Origin: Acholeplasmatales bacterium
GTDB lineage: Bacteria; Bacillota_I; Bacilli_A; Acholeplasmatales; JAEDCM01
Direction: 5' to 3'
Length of the DNA stretch: 64,000 nucleotides
Assembly: GCA_017961685.1 (NCBI GenBank)
Contig: JAGCWW010000063.1
Location: forward strand, 1 to 64,000
The position numbers were made by a program, and so were the translations under genes. The notes beneath the pieces were generated by a model. That model ran no database searches. It saw nothing but the letters and a program-made list of their open reading frames with translations, and had not been told where the DNA came from. This document shows, one piece after another, positions 55,677-64,000 of this stretch; within the stretch, counting starts at the first letter, position 1; the number at the start of each line of letters is the position of its first letter.

Positions 55677-56499
55677 ATTTTATATGATCCATTAAATTAA
55701 CATGTTCATATTGTGTGTTGTTATCTATGGATAATTCACCAATGTTAACCTTTTTATTTTTACCGTGGTAATCACTTCCACCAGTAATGATTAGATCAAA
55801 CATTTTAGCCATTTCAATTAAGTATTGTTGTTCTTCACTATTATACATGCTATAACAGCATTCTATACCTTCAATACCGTATTTTTTGAATCTATTAATT
55901 CTCTCATTTAACCTTTGTTTTTCTACTCTTTTTTCACCTATTCCACCAAATGGATGAGCAAGTATTAATATACCTTTTTCATCTTTAAGTTTCTTTATTA
56001 CAAATTCACTTGATAGCTTCTTTGTTTTTAAGTGGTGGAATAAATAAACTTTAATAGCTTCATCTATACTTTTAGCATATCTATATTTTACAAGTAGTGT
56101 TGCGATATTAGGTTTAGTTGGATTATCTAGTTTAAGCAAAGCTTCAATATCTTCTTTTTTAAATTTAATTTTAAAATCTTTCTTTAAAATCTTAATACGT
56201 TCAAGTAACCTATCTCTTCTTATTTCATCAATCTTATCTAATACTTCTTTTAAAGCTTGACTATTAATATCATAATCATAGAAAAGGATATGAACTGAAT
56301 CTTCTAAATCAGAGGTTGATAATTCAATACCATTAATAAAATTTGGCATATCTAAGCCTTTATCTCTTAAAGTCTTAACACCTTTTATGGTATCGTGATC
56401 AGTAATAGAAAAGTATTCTATACCTTTTACCTTTTCTACTAATGAATCTATATCATCTGTGCCATCTGAATAAATGGTATGAATATGAAAATCAAACAT
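55675..56499 (-). CDS. PHP-domain phosphoesterase (TrpH/nucleoside 3',5'-bisphosphate type)
   Basis: 274 aa from ATG 56499 (MFDFHIHTIYSDGTDDI; GGAGGTG upstream). Metal motifs: FHIHTIYSDG, SITDHDTI, NGIELST, LAHPFGG and TGGSDYHGKNK, the complete set for YciV/TrpH-like PHP enzymes that hydrolyse small phosphoesters such as pAp or 5'-ends of short RNA. Confidence 0.93.
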   Translation of the reverse strand: MFDFHIHTIYSDGTDDIDSLVEKVKGIEYFSITDHDTIKGVKTLRDKGLDMPNFINGIELSTSDLEDSVHILFYDYDINSQALKEVLDKIDEIRRDRLLERIKILKKDFKIKFKKEDIEALLKLDNPTKPNIATLLVKYRYAKSIDEAIKVYLFHHLKTKKLSSEFVIKKLKDEKGILILAHPFGGIGEKRVEKQRLNERINRFKKYGIEGIECCYSMYNSEEQQYLIEMAKMFDLIITGGSDYHGKNKKVNIGELSIDNNTQYEHVNLMDHIK

Positions 56500-56530
56500 A
56501 TTTCCCACCTCCACTTATTATTATACCACA

Positions 56531-56560
56531 AAAAAACTACCGAATGAATTATTCGATAGT
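56531..56560 (-). terminator. terminator after the zinc-ribbon gene
   Basis: Minus-strand ACTATCGAAT/ATTCGGTAGT stem followed by seven T; overlaps the stop codon of the zinc-ribbon gene. Confidence 0.85.
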
Positions 56561-56716
56561 CATTTCCATTTTCTTATTACAATTTTTACACATAAAATAT
56601 ATTCTTCTTCCTTTAGGTTCTAAAGAAAATCTAAGTTCATTTTTACAATATGGACAAGGAATAAATACATATTTCTTTCCATCTATTTCTTCATATCTTT
56701 TTTCATTCTTTTCCAT
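56549..56716 (-). CDS. 55-aa zinc-ribbon protein
   Basis: MEKNEKRYEEI start, then two Cys pairs CPYC (21-24) and CKNC (43-46) separated by 18 residues, the layout of a zinc ribbon, and a short Lys-rich tail. The start codon overlaps the preceding stop as TAATG, with AAGGAG upstream. Such small ribbons bind nucleic acids or partner proteins. It is translationally coupled to the YcxB-like membrane protein and ends in a terminator, so the pair is a unit. Confidence 0.75.
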   Translation of the reverse strand: MEKNEKRYEEIDGKKYVFIPCPYCKNELRFSLEPKGRRIYFMCKNCNKKMEMTIE

Positions 56717-57255
56717 TATTTAATCTTCTCCTTATATTTAACATTTGAATTTAACATTGCTTTTTTAATTTTTTCAAATTCATTTGGAATAAAGCATTCC
56801 TTTTTAACAGGTAAGAAATTATTTTTATTAATATAAATTCTTAATGTTGTATTTGTTTCAATAACTTTTCTTAAAGCATCATAAGTATAAACATTTTTAC
56901 CACTTTGTTTAACAGTTTCAGCAATACATTCTAATCTATTAATATGGAATATATATTTAAATTTAACTGATCCACCAAAGCTTTCTTCATATGTTTTTCT
57001 AATACGCTTAGGATAGAAAGCTAAAAAGTAAATTAGAATAAATAACATTATTAATAAACATATACCTATAATAATAAAATCAGTTAAAGCTTTTTTATTA
57101 AAGTTAGATACTATTAACCCAACAATACAAGATATTAAAGCAATACCTACAATTATGATATAAATTATTACTCTTTTTCCACCTAGTCTAACGCACTTTA
57201 GAGTTTCATCTGTTATTTCATCTAAAGAGAACTCTGATTCATTAACTACATCCAT
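56716..57255 (-). CDS. two-helix membrane protein, YcxB-like
   Basis: 179 aa from ATG 57255 (MDVVNESEFSLDEITDE; GGAGG 6 nt upstream; an upstream start at 57279 would begin in the terminator). Two membrane helices (about 32-52 and 58-80) are followed by a soluble C-terminal domain (INRLECIAETV, TYDALRKVIETNTTLRIYINKNNFLPVKKECF) like the YcxB domain. Function unknown. Confidence 0.75.
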   Translation of the reverse strand: MDVVNESEFSLDEITDETLKCVRLGGKRVIIYIIIVGIALISCIVGLIVSNFNKKALTDFIIIGICLLIMLFILIYFLAFYPKRIRKTYEESFGGSVKFKYIFHINRLECIAETVKQSGKNVYTYDALRKVIETNTTLRIYINKNNFLPVKKECFIPNEFEKIKKAMLNSNVKYKEKIK

Positions 57256-57266
57256 AACATCCCTCC

Positions 57267-57294
57267 AAAAAGAAACCACGATTATTCTTCGTGG
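57267..57294 (-). terminator. terminator of the CPBP-like gene
   Basis: Minus-strand CCACGAAGAATAATCGTGG hairpin followed by TTTCTTTTT. Confidence 0.85.
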
Positions 57295-58085
57295 CTAGCT
57301 TCTAAAGTATTTTCTATTTCTATATTATCAGTATCTTTAAAATCTTCATGAATAATTGGTTTATTATTTTTAGAATACATTATTAACATATAAATACCAT
57401 AAATTAATAATACTACACATGAAATAAATAACGCAATTACCATCTTTTTACCAGTTATGATAAAGCATGTTCCAATGAAGAAGAATAAGGCATTAAAGAT
57501 AATTGTAAATAATATATTACCCTTATTTTCAATAATAACATATTCAACAGCTGCATAAGCAAATACAACTAATCCTAAAATAATATTACGCTTGTAGCTT
57601 ATAATATGATTTAAGTAGTGCATATCTGCTAGAGCAAAGATTAATGCTGAAAGTAATGCACAAGCAAGTACTGGCATCTTTCCTCTTAAAGATGGTTGAA
57701 CTACTCCTCTAAAATAAATTTGAGTAGCAACAGCTATACAACCATAATAGAATAGTGCAACTATTAATAATTTAGTACTTCCACTCTTCTTAAAATCTAT
57801 AATAAAAATTGGAATTAAACAAAGAATTAATGGGATATAAAATAAAATTGATTTCATTCCACTTTTAGTAGGTTTATTTAAACCAACATCAGCACAACCA
57901 TAACCCACTTTACCGATATATAATAATGGAACTACTGCACTAAGTAGCATACATGCTCCTTGAAATACATAAGTTCTTGCGGGTGATAATTTCATAAGTT
58001 TAGCGATTAAAGCCGAAAGAGCTAAAAAGGCAAACATGATTAACCCGAAAAGTAATGCTTTTGAAATAGCTTTTAGCTTATCCAT
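57282..58085 (-). CDS. CPBP-family intramembrane protein, catalytic Glu pair missing
   Basis: 267 aa from ATG 58085 (GGGGGC upstream). About eight membrane helices. The CPBP protease motif EExxxRG reads T121-Q-I-Y-F-R126-G127, so both active-site glutamates are replaced while Arg-Gly is kept. The second motif is degenerate (IFALADMHYLNH). CPBP enzymes are CAAX-processing-like proteases or bacteriocin-immunity proteins; this copy is probably not proteolytic. Acidic tail (DFKDTDNIEIENTLEASHEE). Confidence 0.75.
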   Translation of the reverse strand: MDKLKAISKALLFGLIMFAFLALSALIAKLMKLSPARTYVFQGACMLLSAVVPLLYIGKVGYGCADVGLNKPTKSGMKSILFYIPLILCLIPIFIIDFKKSGSTKLLIVALFYYGCIAVATQIYFRGVVQPSLRGKMPVLACALLSALIFALADMHYLNHIISYKRNIILGLVVFAYAAVEYVIIENKGNILFTIIFNALFFFIGTCFIITGKKMVIALFISCVVLLIYGIYMLIMYSKNNKPIIHEDFKDTDNIEIENTLEASHEE

Positions 58086-58186
58086 AACATTGCCCCCTTT
58101 ATTCATATAATTTACTATAAGTTAATTATAACATAAAACTTTTAATATTTTAATATGTAAAATAACAATTATTTTTTAATATGAAA

Positions 58187-58208
58187 GAAAAAGGCTTAAC
58201 AAAGCCTT
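58187..58208 (-). terminator. terminator of the GNAT gene
   Basis: Minus-strand AAGGCTTTGTTAAGCCTT hairpin followed by TTTCTTT; overlaps the stop codon. Confidence 0.8.
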
Positions 58209-58677
58209 ATAATATCTTTTCCATACATGTCTTTTGGATACTTAAACCCATTTTTTCATAGAATGCTCTAGCACTATTATTTCCTTCCCAAACATTTAAT
58301 GTTACATTATAACAATTAATGCTTTTTGCATAATTAATTGTATAATTATACAGTTTCTCACCTATATGTCTACCCCTAGAAAGTTCATCTACACACAAGT
58401 CATCTATATATAATGTTTTAAAGCTTTTTGGATTAACTAAATCATTATGCATTACTATTTGGCAGAAACAATAACCTAATACTTTATCATTATCTAGATA
58501 AACAAAAACTGGTGTATCATCTTTTTTAAAAATACTGGCTAGTTCTTCTTTATTATATTTAGTCATACCATCTTTAAATAAATCAGGTCTTATTTTAGCA
58601 TGTACGCTACAAACTTGTTTTAATAATTTTATACAAGAATCTATATCTTTATTTTCTGCTTTTCTAATTAATTCCAT
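58207..58677 (-). CDS. GNAT acetyltransferase
   Basis: 156 aa from ATG 58677 (MELIRKAENKDIDSC). Full acetyl-CoA-binding motif: LYIDDLCVDELSRGRHIGEKLYNYTINYAK, then NVWEGNNSARAFYEKMGL. Substrate unknown. Monocistronic. Confidence 0.9.
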   Translation of the reverse strand: MELIRKAENKDIDSCIKLLKQVCSVHAKIRPDLFKDGMTKYNKEELASIFKKDDTPVFVYLDNDKVLGYCFCQIVMHNDLVNPKSFKTLYIDDLCVDELSRGRHIGEKLYNYTINYAKSINCYNVTLNVWEGNNSARAFYEKMGLSIQKTCMEKIL

Positions 58678-58701
58678 AATTATCACCAATTAAATTATAA
58701 C

Positions 58702-58726
58702 AAAAAAAGCACTTTCTAAAAAGTGC
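58702..58726 (-). terminator. terminator of the DegV gene
   Basis: Minus-strand GCACTTTTTAGAAAGTGC hairpin followed by TTTTTTTG. Confidence 0.88.
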
Positions 58727-59590
58727 CTATTTTGCCATATTACAGATTGCACACATACCTGGACCAACGTGTGCTCCAATGATAGGTGAAATCATTACTA
58801 TTTTTATTTCTAAATCTTTATGTGCTTCTAATAACTTCTCTTTAATAGCATTAGCTGTATCAATACAATCAGCATGAGAAATATAAACTAATTTATAAGC
58901 TGGATCCCATTCATTGTTGAATTTTTCAACTAAATAGCTTTCAGCTTTTTTAGTTCCATGCTTTTTAGCAATAGTTTCTAGTTTTCCTTCACTATTCATA
59001 ATAATGATTGGTTTAATGTTTAAAGCACCAGCGATGAAGGCTGTTGAGGCTTTAATTCTTCCACCACGCTTTAGGTAAGTTAGTGTTTCAACTAAGAAAC
59101 TTACTCTAACATGACTTACAGCATCAGCAACAATCTTTGCATTTTCTTCAATTGTTAAACCCTTCTTCTTATTTTCTACAGCGATATTTGCTAGAATTGA
59201 TACACCTGCTGTAGCTGATAGTGTATCAACAATAATTATTTTTCTATTAGGATATCTTTTCTTTAGCTCTTCTTTAGCCATATTAGCGCTAGAATTAGTT
59301 TGTGATAAGCCACTTGAAAGAGGTAAATATAAAATATCAGTTTCTTCTTCTAGATAATCTGTGAAAAATTCAATGTATTTATATGGAGAGATTTGACTTG
59401 TTGAAGTAACTTTACCATCTTTCATAGCCTTGTAAAATTCTTTCATTACTTCATCAGTTTCAACAAAAGAACTAATCTTTGTTTCTTCTCCAATTTTATA
59501 TTCCATAGGAACAAATCCTATATTATTATCATTTACAAATTGAGCATCTATATCTGCGGATAGATCGATAAAAATCTTATAATCTTGCAT
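58727..59590 (-). CDS. DegV-family fatty-acid-binding protein
   Basis: 287 aa. DegV hallmarks: D-x-S-A-D near the start (FIDLSADIDAQF), TSQISPYKYIEFF, LYLPLSSGLSQTNSSA, DTLSATAGVS, TLTYLKRGGRIKAS and GAHVGPGMCAI at the C-terminus. DegV/FakB proteins deliver fatty acids to FakA kinase for phospholipid synthesis. No fakA is visible here. It faces a TetR gene across a promoter region. Confidence 0.94.
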   Translation of the reverse strand: MQDYKIFIDLSADIDAQFVNDNNIGFVPMEYKIGEETKISSFVETDEVMKEFYKAMKDGKVTSTSQISPYKYIEFFTDYLEEETDILYLPLSSGLSQTNSSANMAKEELKKRYPNRKIIIVDTLSATAGVSILANIAVENKKKGLTIEENAKIVADAVSHVRVSFLVETLTYLKRGGRIKASTAFIAGALNIKPIIIMNSEGKLETIAKKHGTKKAESYLVEKFNNEWDPAYKLVYISHADCIDTANAIKEKLLEAHKDLEIKIVMISPIIGAHVGPGMCAICNMAK

Positions 59591-59670
59591 TTTCTATTCT
59601 CCTTTAATTACATTAACCTTAATCATTTTATGCTATAAAATGTAATTAATCAATAACCAATTTTACAATA

Positions 59671-59699
59671 TTGAGTATTTTTACACATTTGTGTATAAT
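59671..59699 (+). promoter_or_regulatory. tetR promoter with overlapping inverted repeat
   Basis: TTGAGT (59671-59676), 17-nt spacer, TATAAT (59694-59699). The imperfect palindrome TACACATTTGTGTA (59682-59695) fills the spacer and touches the -10, a classic autoregulatory TetR operator position. Confidence 0.75.
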
Positions 59700-59716
59700 A
59701 TGTGTAGGAGGTTTAT

Positions 59717-60283
59717 ATGGATAAGAGAATAGAAAAAACAAAAAAAGCAATAAAAGATTCTTTATTAGAATTAATTTTACAATATGACTTTAATAAAATA
59801 ACTGTGAAAATGATCACAGATAAAGCTAATATAGGAAGAAAAACTTTCTATCTTCATTATGGTTCTATTGAAGATGTTATTAAAGATTATAAAGAAGGTG
59901 TTTCATTAGAGCTAGAAAAATCATTAAGCAAAAATTTTAGTAATTCAGAAAATGATATACATAATATTTTTATAGATTTAACAAACTTAATAAAATCTAA
60001 TCTGTCATTTTATAAAAGAATTGCGAAAAACGATACATATTATTTTATGCGTAATGTTTTTGAGAAAATGTTAGAAGAAACAATTAATAAAATTTATCAT
60101 AAATTATATCATACAGGTAGTACTAATGTTAGCTATTATTCAAGCTTTTATGCGGCTGGAATAATGAGATTATACTTTGACTTTTTAAAGGGTGAAATTA
60201 ATATAACTTTAGATGAAGTTCAAGATATCGCAACACGTGCTTGTTTCTTATCGCTTGATGATATATTAAATAGAAAACATTAA
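59717..60283 (+). CDS. TetR-family transcriptional regulator
   Basis: 188 aa. N-terminal helix-turn-helix (ITVKMITDKANIGRKTFYLHYGSIEDVIKDY), then an all-helical ligand domain with SNLSFYKRIAKND and FDFLKGEINITLDEV. AGGAGG 5 nt before ATG 59717. It is likely autoregulated through the overlapping palindrome, and may also control the divergent degV gene or the lipoprotein gene downstream. Confidence 0.93.
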   Translation: MDKRIEKTKKAIKDSLLELILQYDFNKITVKMITDKANIGRKTFYLHYGSIEDVIKDYKEGVSLELEKSLSKNFSNSENDIHNIFIDLTNLIKSNLSFYKRIAKNDTYYFMRNVFEKMLEETINKIYHKLYHTGSTNVSYYSSFYAAGIMRLYFDFLKGEINITLDEVQDIATRACFLSLDDILNRKH

Positions 60284-60295
60284 TTGGTAAATTTG

Positions 60296-60324
60296 TTTAC
60301 TAATATATATAAAAGAGTTATAAT
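60296..60324 (+). promoter_or_regulatory. predicted promoter of the large lipoprotein gene
   Basis: TTTACT (60296-60301), 17-nt spacer, TATAAT (60319-60324). Confidence 0.6.
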
Positions 60325-60349
60325 TAATATAGTTTGGAGGGATTTATAA

Positions 60350-63240
60350 ATGAAAAAAGGCACATACTTTCTACTCTTGTTATGGCATCGCTTGCCACAT
60401 TAGCATTTGTAGGATGTAAGAAAAAGAACAAAGATAGTAAGACTACTGGTAAAAATAACACAACTGTTATTACTACTATTACTACAAAGAGTGGTTCTAC
60501 TACAAAAGCAAAAACTACTACAGCTAAATTAGAAAGTAGTAAAAAATGTTATTTAAATGCTGATACTGGTTCAATCGTTAAGGTTGATGTTGAAAAAGGT
60601 GTTGTAACAAATGTAATAGTTTGTTTTGGAAGCCAAGCAGTATTTGTTAGACCATCTGTTGAAAATGGAAAATTAAAAGATGCATTAGTTGTTACAGATA
60701 TGGTACCGGATAAATCATCATGTATAAACAATTGCAATGTGCTTAAAAATGCTGATAAGTTTACACCAATTGCTTATATAACTAGCGAAATGTTTGATTA
60801 TGATACTTCATTTTATTTAACAGCAAGAGTATCTGATGATAAGATTGAATTCCAAGCAAATGGAAATAAATATTCTGTTTCATTAAAAGGTGTAATGGAT
60901 AATAGTTTCCAAGAAATAACTACAACTTCTAAGATTGATGGTTATGATTACACTTTTAGTAACGATATTCTAACATTAGGTGATCCAACTGATGGTGGAT
61001 ATACTATCAAATTAAGTAAAGATGAATACAAATTCAACCCAAGAGGTTATATAAATCAAATATTATTCAAAGATGGAAAAGCCATTTTAAGCAAAGGATA
61101 TATGGCTGCTAATACATATACTAAGAACGTTGAATATGTTTATTCATTTAACGATGATAAAACTGTAAAAACTGCAGAAATGATTAGTTTATCATCTGGA
61201 ATTAAGATGACATCTAATTTTACATATTCTAGCGATAAAAAAACTTTAACAGTTGCATCTACTATGTCACCTTATGAAGGTAATTATTCATACCCACTTG
61301 CTGTTTTTGAACAAAAAAATCAATCTATTATGACATTTGATGATTATAATAGATTATTAAATGGTAAGAGTTATTCAGTTAACGGTTCTACTCAAACACT
61401 ACAAACTGAAGCTACATTTGCATATGATAATAATGGAAATGTAACTAGTGATATTGTTTCTGGTATTGGTAAGCATGCATATGAATATGAATATTCAACA
61501 AGTGGTGCCCTAACAAAAGTTATGAATAAAAAGCTTGTTGGTAGCGATTATGTAACAGCAGCTTATTACACTATTGAATATGGTAATAATCGTACTTCTC
61601 ATTTAAAAGCATATGTTGTTGATGGTGAAAATAATATACTTGAAGCTGATTTATTAAATGAATATAACAGTAAAAATCAAATAGTTACAAATCAAAAATT
61701 ATTATACAATACTGATGGCACTCTAAAGAGTGAAAGTTTCAAATATACATATGAATTTGATGGTACAAAATCACATATTTGTCACTATAAGCCAGTTGCT
61801 AATACTGCTACTATTTATATGGACTTTGAAAATGATAGTGATTATGAAGAAGTTACTAAGCCAGATGATCCAAATTATGTATATAATAGAGGCGAAACAA
61901 TTACTAAATATTATGATGTCGATGGAAATGAAATTAATAGAACTCTTAATATTCAAACTATTGATACAGACGCAGAACATCAATATAAAACTGAAACTAA
62001 AAAGTATTTCAAAGATTTAGACCAATATTTAACAACTGAAATTTCTGAATACGATAATCCAAGTGATGAAAATTTATTATATTATAGAACTTGCGAATAT
62101 GATTCTGAAGGAACTTTAATCCATGATCATTATGAAACATATGCATTATTTGAAGGTGATTATACAACTCTTTCTAGTTTTGATATGACTTTAGATGAAG
62201 ATATAAGGACTATGCATACAATGGATTACTTTGAAGAAGTAGCTGGTGAAAAAGTTCCAACAGGTAAATTAATGTATGATGAATTACTTGATTATGATTC
62301 AGTTTATCATGTTATTTATAAGGATATTAAAAAATATTTCTACATTGGTAGCAACCAATTACTAGAAACTCGTGAATTTATGAATATACAAGTAGTTGAT
62401 GGTGTTGACCGCTATGTTGATATAGTTACAGAATACTCTAATGATATTAATAACAGGGTTTTAAAAGAAACAGCAGAATATAAGAGTACTTCTTTCAATG
62501 TTGTTGATGGATATCAAAACATTTATACTTATGGTGAAAATGATAGTGTTTATAGAGATGTATATTGGCTACCTGTTTATACAGATGAAGATTATTTACT
62601 AAAAGAAAGACAAGTATATGGAAATGGTAAATTCCATACATATGAAGCACGCGAATACACACTTAATTCTAACGCGAGTCATTATTATAAATCAAAAGCA
62701 ACAACTTACGAATTCTTAAAGCAAGATGGAGTAATTAATTATGATTACGTAACAGTTGAAGCATCTACTTCTTATAATGAATTAGAGCAATTCCTATACC
62801 ACGAAAAAACTAATTATGTTTTTGATTTAGATATTTCAGAATACCCAGTTAGAATAATAACATCTCAAACACAAATATATGATGCAGATTATATCGTTAT
62901 TTTTGAATCATTCTTAAATAGTGATGAATATGTTACAGTATTTAGAGCAAGCATTGATGATTACAATAATTACAGATCTTATAGATATGCTGTTTTAAAT
63001 GAAGAAGCTAAGATTCATTATGTTCTATCTGTTAACTTTGTGGATGGTACAAATAATATTGATAGCGCAGCACTATATACAAATAATTTTGAAGATGAAA
63101 ATTATACAATACGTTATTTACCAACAGAAAGTGCGCTAGAAGGCCAAGTTTTTGATGATGAATTACTTGATGAATTACTTGATCCAACTAATTATGGTGA
63201 AGTATGGAACACAAAAGATGGTTATTATACTATTGATTAA
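60350..63240 (+). CDS. large lipoprotein with YD-like repeats; apparent 1-nt frameshift at start
   Basis: About 960 aa. GGAGG lies 9 nt before ATG 60350, but six A follow the ATG and this frame stops after 17 codons. With seven A the product would begin MKKRHILSTLVMASLATLAF, then VGCKKKNK, a perfect lipoprotein signal with lipobox FVGC, continuing in the long open frame. The only in-frame upstream start, TTG 60334, overlaps the SD. The mature part has a Thr/Lys-rich linker, then a domain (~35-230) and many loosely repeated units of the type YEYSTSGALTKV/EFDGTKS/YDSEGTLIHDH, recalling YD/RHS repeats in degenerate form. Surface-anchored. Function unknown. Confidence 0.78.
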
Positions 63241-63251
63241 TTAAAAGAATT

Positions 63252-63301
63252 AAAGGCTCAATTTGAAGTGAACCCCGTTCAGTTCAATTAGAGCCTTTTT
63301 T
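63252..63301 (+). terminator. long terminator hairpin after the lipoprotein gene
   Basis: AAAGGCTC...GAGCCTTTTTTC with an inner TGAA/TTCA and TGAAC/GTTCA stem around CCC, unusually long (44 nt) for this genome. Confidence 0.85.
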
Positions 63302-63339
63302 CTTTCCATTCTTTTCTATTATTTACTAATATATTTAAT

Positions 63340-63368
63340 AAAAAAAATAGTAAACCATAAAGTTTACC
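63340..63368 (-). terminator. terminator of leuS
   Basis: Minus-strand GTAAACTTTATGGTTTAC hairpin followed by TATTTTTTTT. Confidence 0.8.
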
Positions 63369-63383
63369 ATTTTTCTTTTTTTA

Positions 63384-64000
63384 TTATTTTACAACAATAT
63401 TAACAATTTTCTTTGGAACTACTATCACTTTAACAATATTTAATCCATCAGTAAATGCTTTTACTTTATCGCTTGATAAAGCCTTATTCTTAATTGAATC
63501 TTCAGTTTCATCTAAAGATACTTCTATTTTATCTCTTAGTTTTCCATTAACTTGAACCATCATGAATATTGTATCACTATGAAGCTTATTTGGATCATAT
63601 TTAGGCCATGATTCATAAGCAATAGTGTTATTATGTCCTAAGTATTCCCATAGTTCTTCTCCTAAATGTGGAGCTATTGGACTTAGCATCTTAACAAAGC
63701 CTTCAACCATAGATTTACTTACTCTAGGTTGTTTACTAGCTTCATTTAAGAAAATCATCATTTGGCTAATTGCAGTATTGAAGTATAAGTTATCAAAATC
63801 TTCAGAAACTTTCTTAACTGTTTGATTATATACTAAATCAAGTGCTGGTGTAGCTTCATCAGTAAATTCAATATTAGAGTTAATTCCTTTAACGAATCTA
63901 TAAACTCTATCTAAGAAACGTCTAGCACCATCAAGTCCAGCTTCACTCCATGGTTTTTCAGCCATTAAAGGTCCCATAAACATTTCATATAATCTTAAAC
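63384..64000 (-). CDS. leuS: leucyl-tRNA synthetase, C-terminal part (5' end beyond window)
   Basis: About 205 residues visible, starting upstream of the window edge (LRLYEMFMGPL). Anticodon-binding helical domain (KPWSEAGLDGARRFLDRVYR, PHLGEELWEYLG, YESWPKYD) and the small C-terminal domain (VQVNGKLRDKIEV). The internal ATG at 63983 is not the true start. No KMSKS or HIGH lies within the window. Confidence 0.94.
   Translation of the reverse strand, partial: LRLYEMFMGPLMAEKPWSEAGLDGARRFLDRVYRFVKGINSNIEFTDEATPALDLVYNQTVKKVSEDFDNLYFNTAISQMMIFLNEASKQPRVSKSMVEGFVKMLSPIAPHLGEELWEYLGHNNTIAYESWPKYDPNKLHSDTIFMMVQVNGKLRDKIEVSLDETEDSIKNKALSSDKVKAFTDGLNIVKVIVVPKKIVNIVVK

Noticed and set aside
60334-60350. 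TTG 60334 as the real start of the large lipoprotein
   Set aside because: The TTG overlaps the SD GGAGG itself and would put EGFINEKR before the signal peptide; a poly-A frameshift after ATG 60350 fits better.
63252-63301. GTGAACCCC-type hairpin resembling insertion-sequence ends
   Set aside because: It sits exactly where a terminator is expected, ends in a T run, and no transposase or second copy is present.

Overview
The window reads as chromosome of a low-GC, fermentative, probably gut-associated Bacillota. A deep-branching Bacilli lineage (RF39 or Erysipelotrichales-like) is my guess; I could not run a phylogeny. Supporting signs are strongly A+T-rich DNA, T-box leaders, an L27/Prp pair, many Gly-Cys-Lys-Lys-Lys lipoproteins, BspA-type leucine-rich repeats, ferredoxin-linked 2-oxoacid metabolism and rubrerythrin. 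The standard code is used: ruvB and tgt both end in TGA. No rRNA, tRNA, CRISPR array, insertion sequence or prophage was found, and almost every gene lies on the minus strand.

Layout. 1-4.7 kb: an isoleucine-type T-box leader precedes an XRE-cupin-acyl-CoA synthetase fusion, an amidohydrolase and a degenerate 2-isopropylmalate synthase-like protein. 4.7-9.2 kb: the ruvA-ruvB-queA-PPIase-tgt block. 9.5-12.6 kb: a lone plus-strand gene for a giant coiled-coil protein. 12.6-14.9 kb: rplU-prp-rpmA with an L21 leader, then obgE. 15.5-20.6 kb: an alpha-glucan operon (glgB, neopullulanase-like enzyme, malQ). 20.7-25 kb: a valine T-box drives a GNAT gene, valS and a folC remnant or pseudoenzyme. 26-33.8 kb: three BspA-like lipoproteins, the largest 1505 aa. 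34-42 kb: a VanZ protein split by Ig-like domains, then a private Hsp70 system (DnaK-like, GrpE-like fused to a coiled coil, and a membrane-anchored J-protein with HRD in place of HPD). 42-45 kb: yhbY, an M29 aminopeptidase and MscS. 45.3-49.4 kb: an ACT-paaK-iorB-iorA cassette. 49.5-60.3 kb: a glycosyltransferase, rubrerythrin, a MORN-repeat protein, an ACT-metallo-beta-lactamase fusion, a PHP phosphoesterase, a degenerate CPBP protein, DegV and a TetR regulator. 60.3-63.2 kb: a large lipoprotein with an apparent frameshift in a poly-A tract. 63.4 kb to the end: the 3' part of leuS.

The two most promising candidates for something undescribed are (1) the Hsp70/GrpE-like/J-protein set at 35.7-41.9 kb, in which the J motif, the partner domains and the membrane anchoring all depart from the housekeeping pattern, and (2) the T-box-controlled operon at 1-4.6 kb, which joins a self-regulating-looking acyl-CoA synthetase to an IPMS-like protein that lost its metal-binding histidines but kept its allosteric domain. 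These are inferences from reading the sequence; no database search was run.
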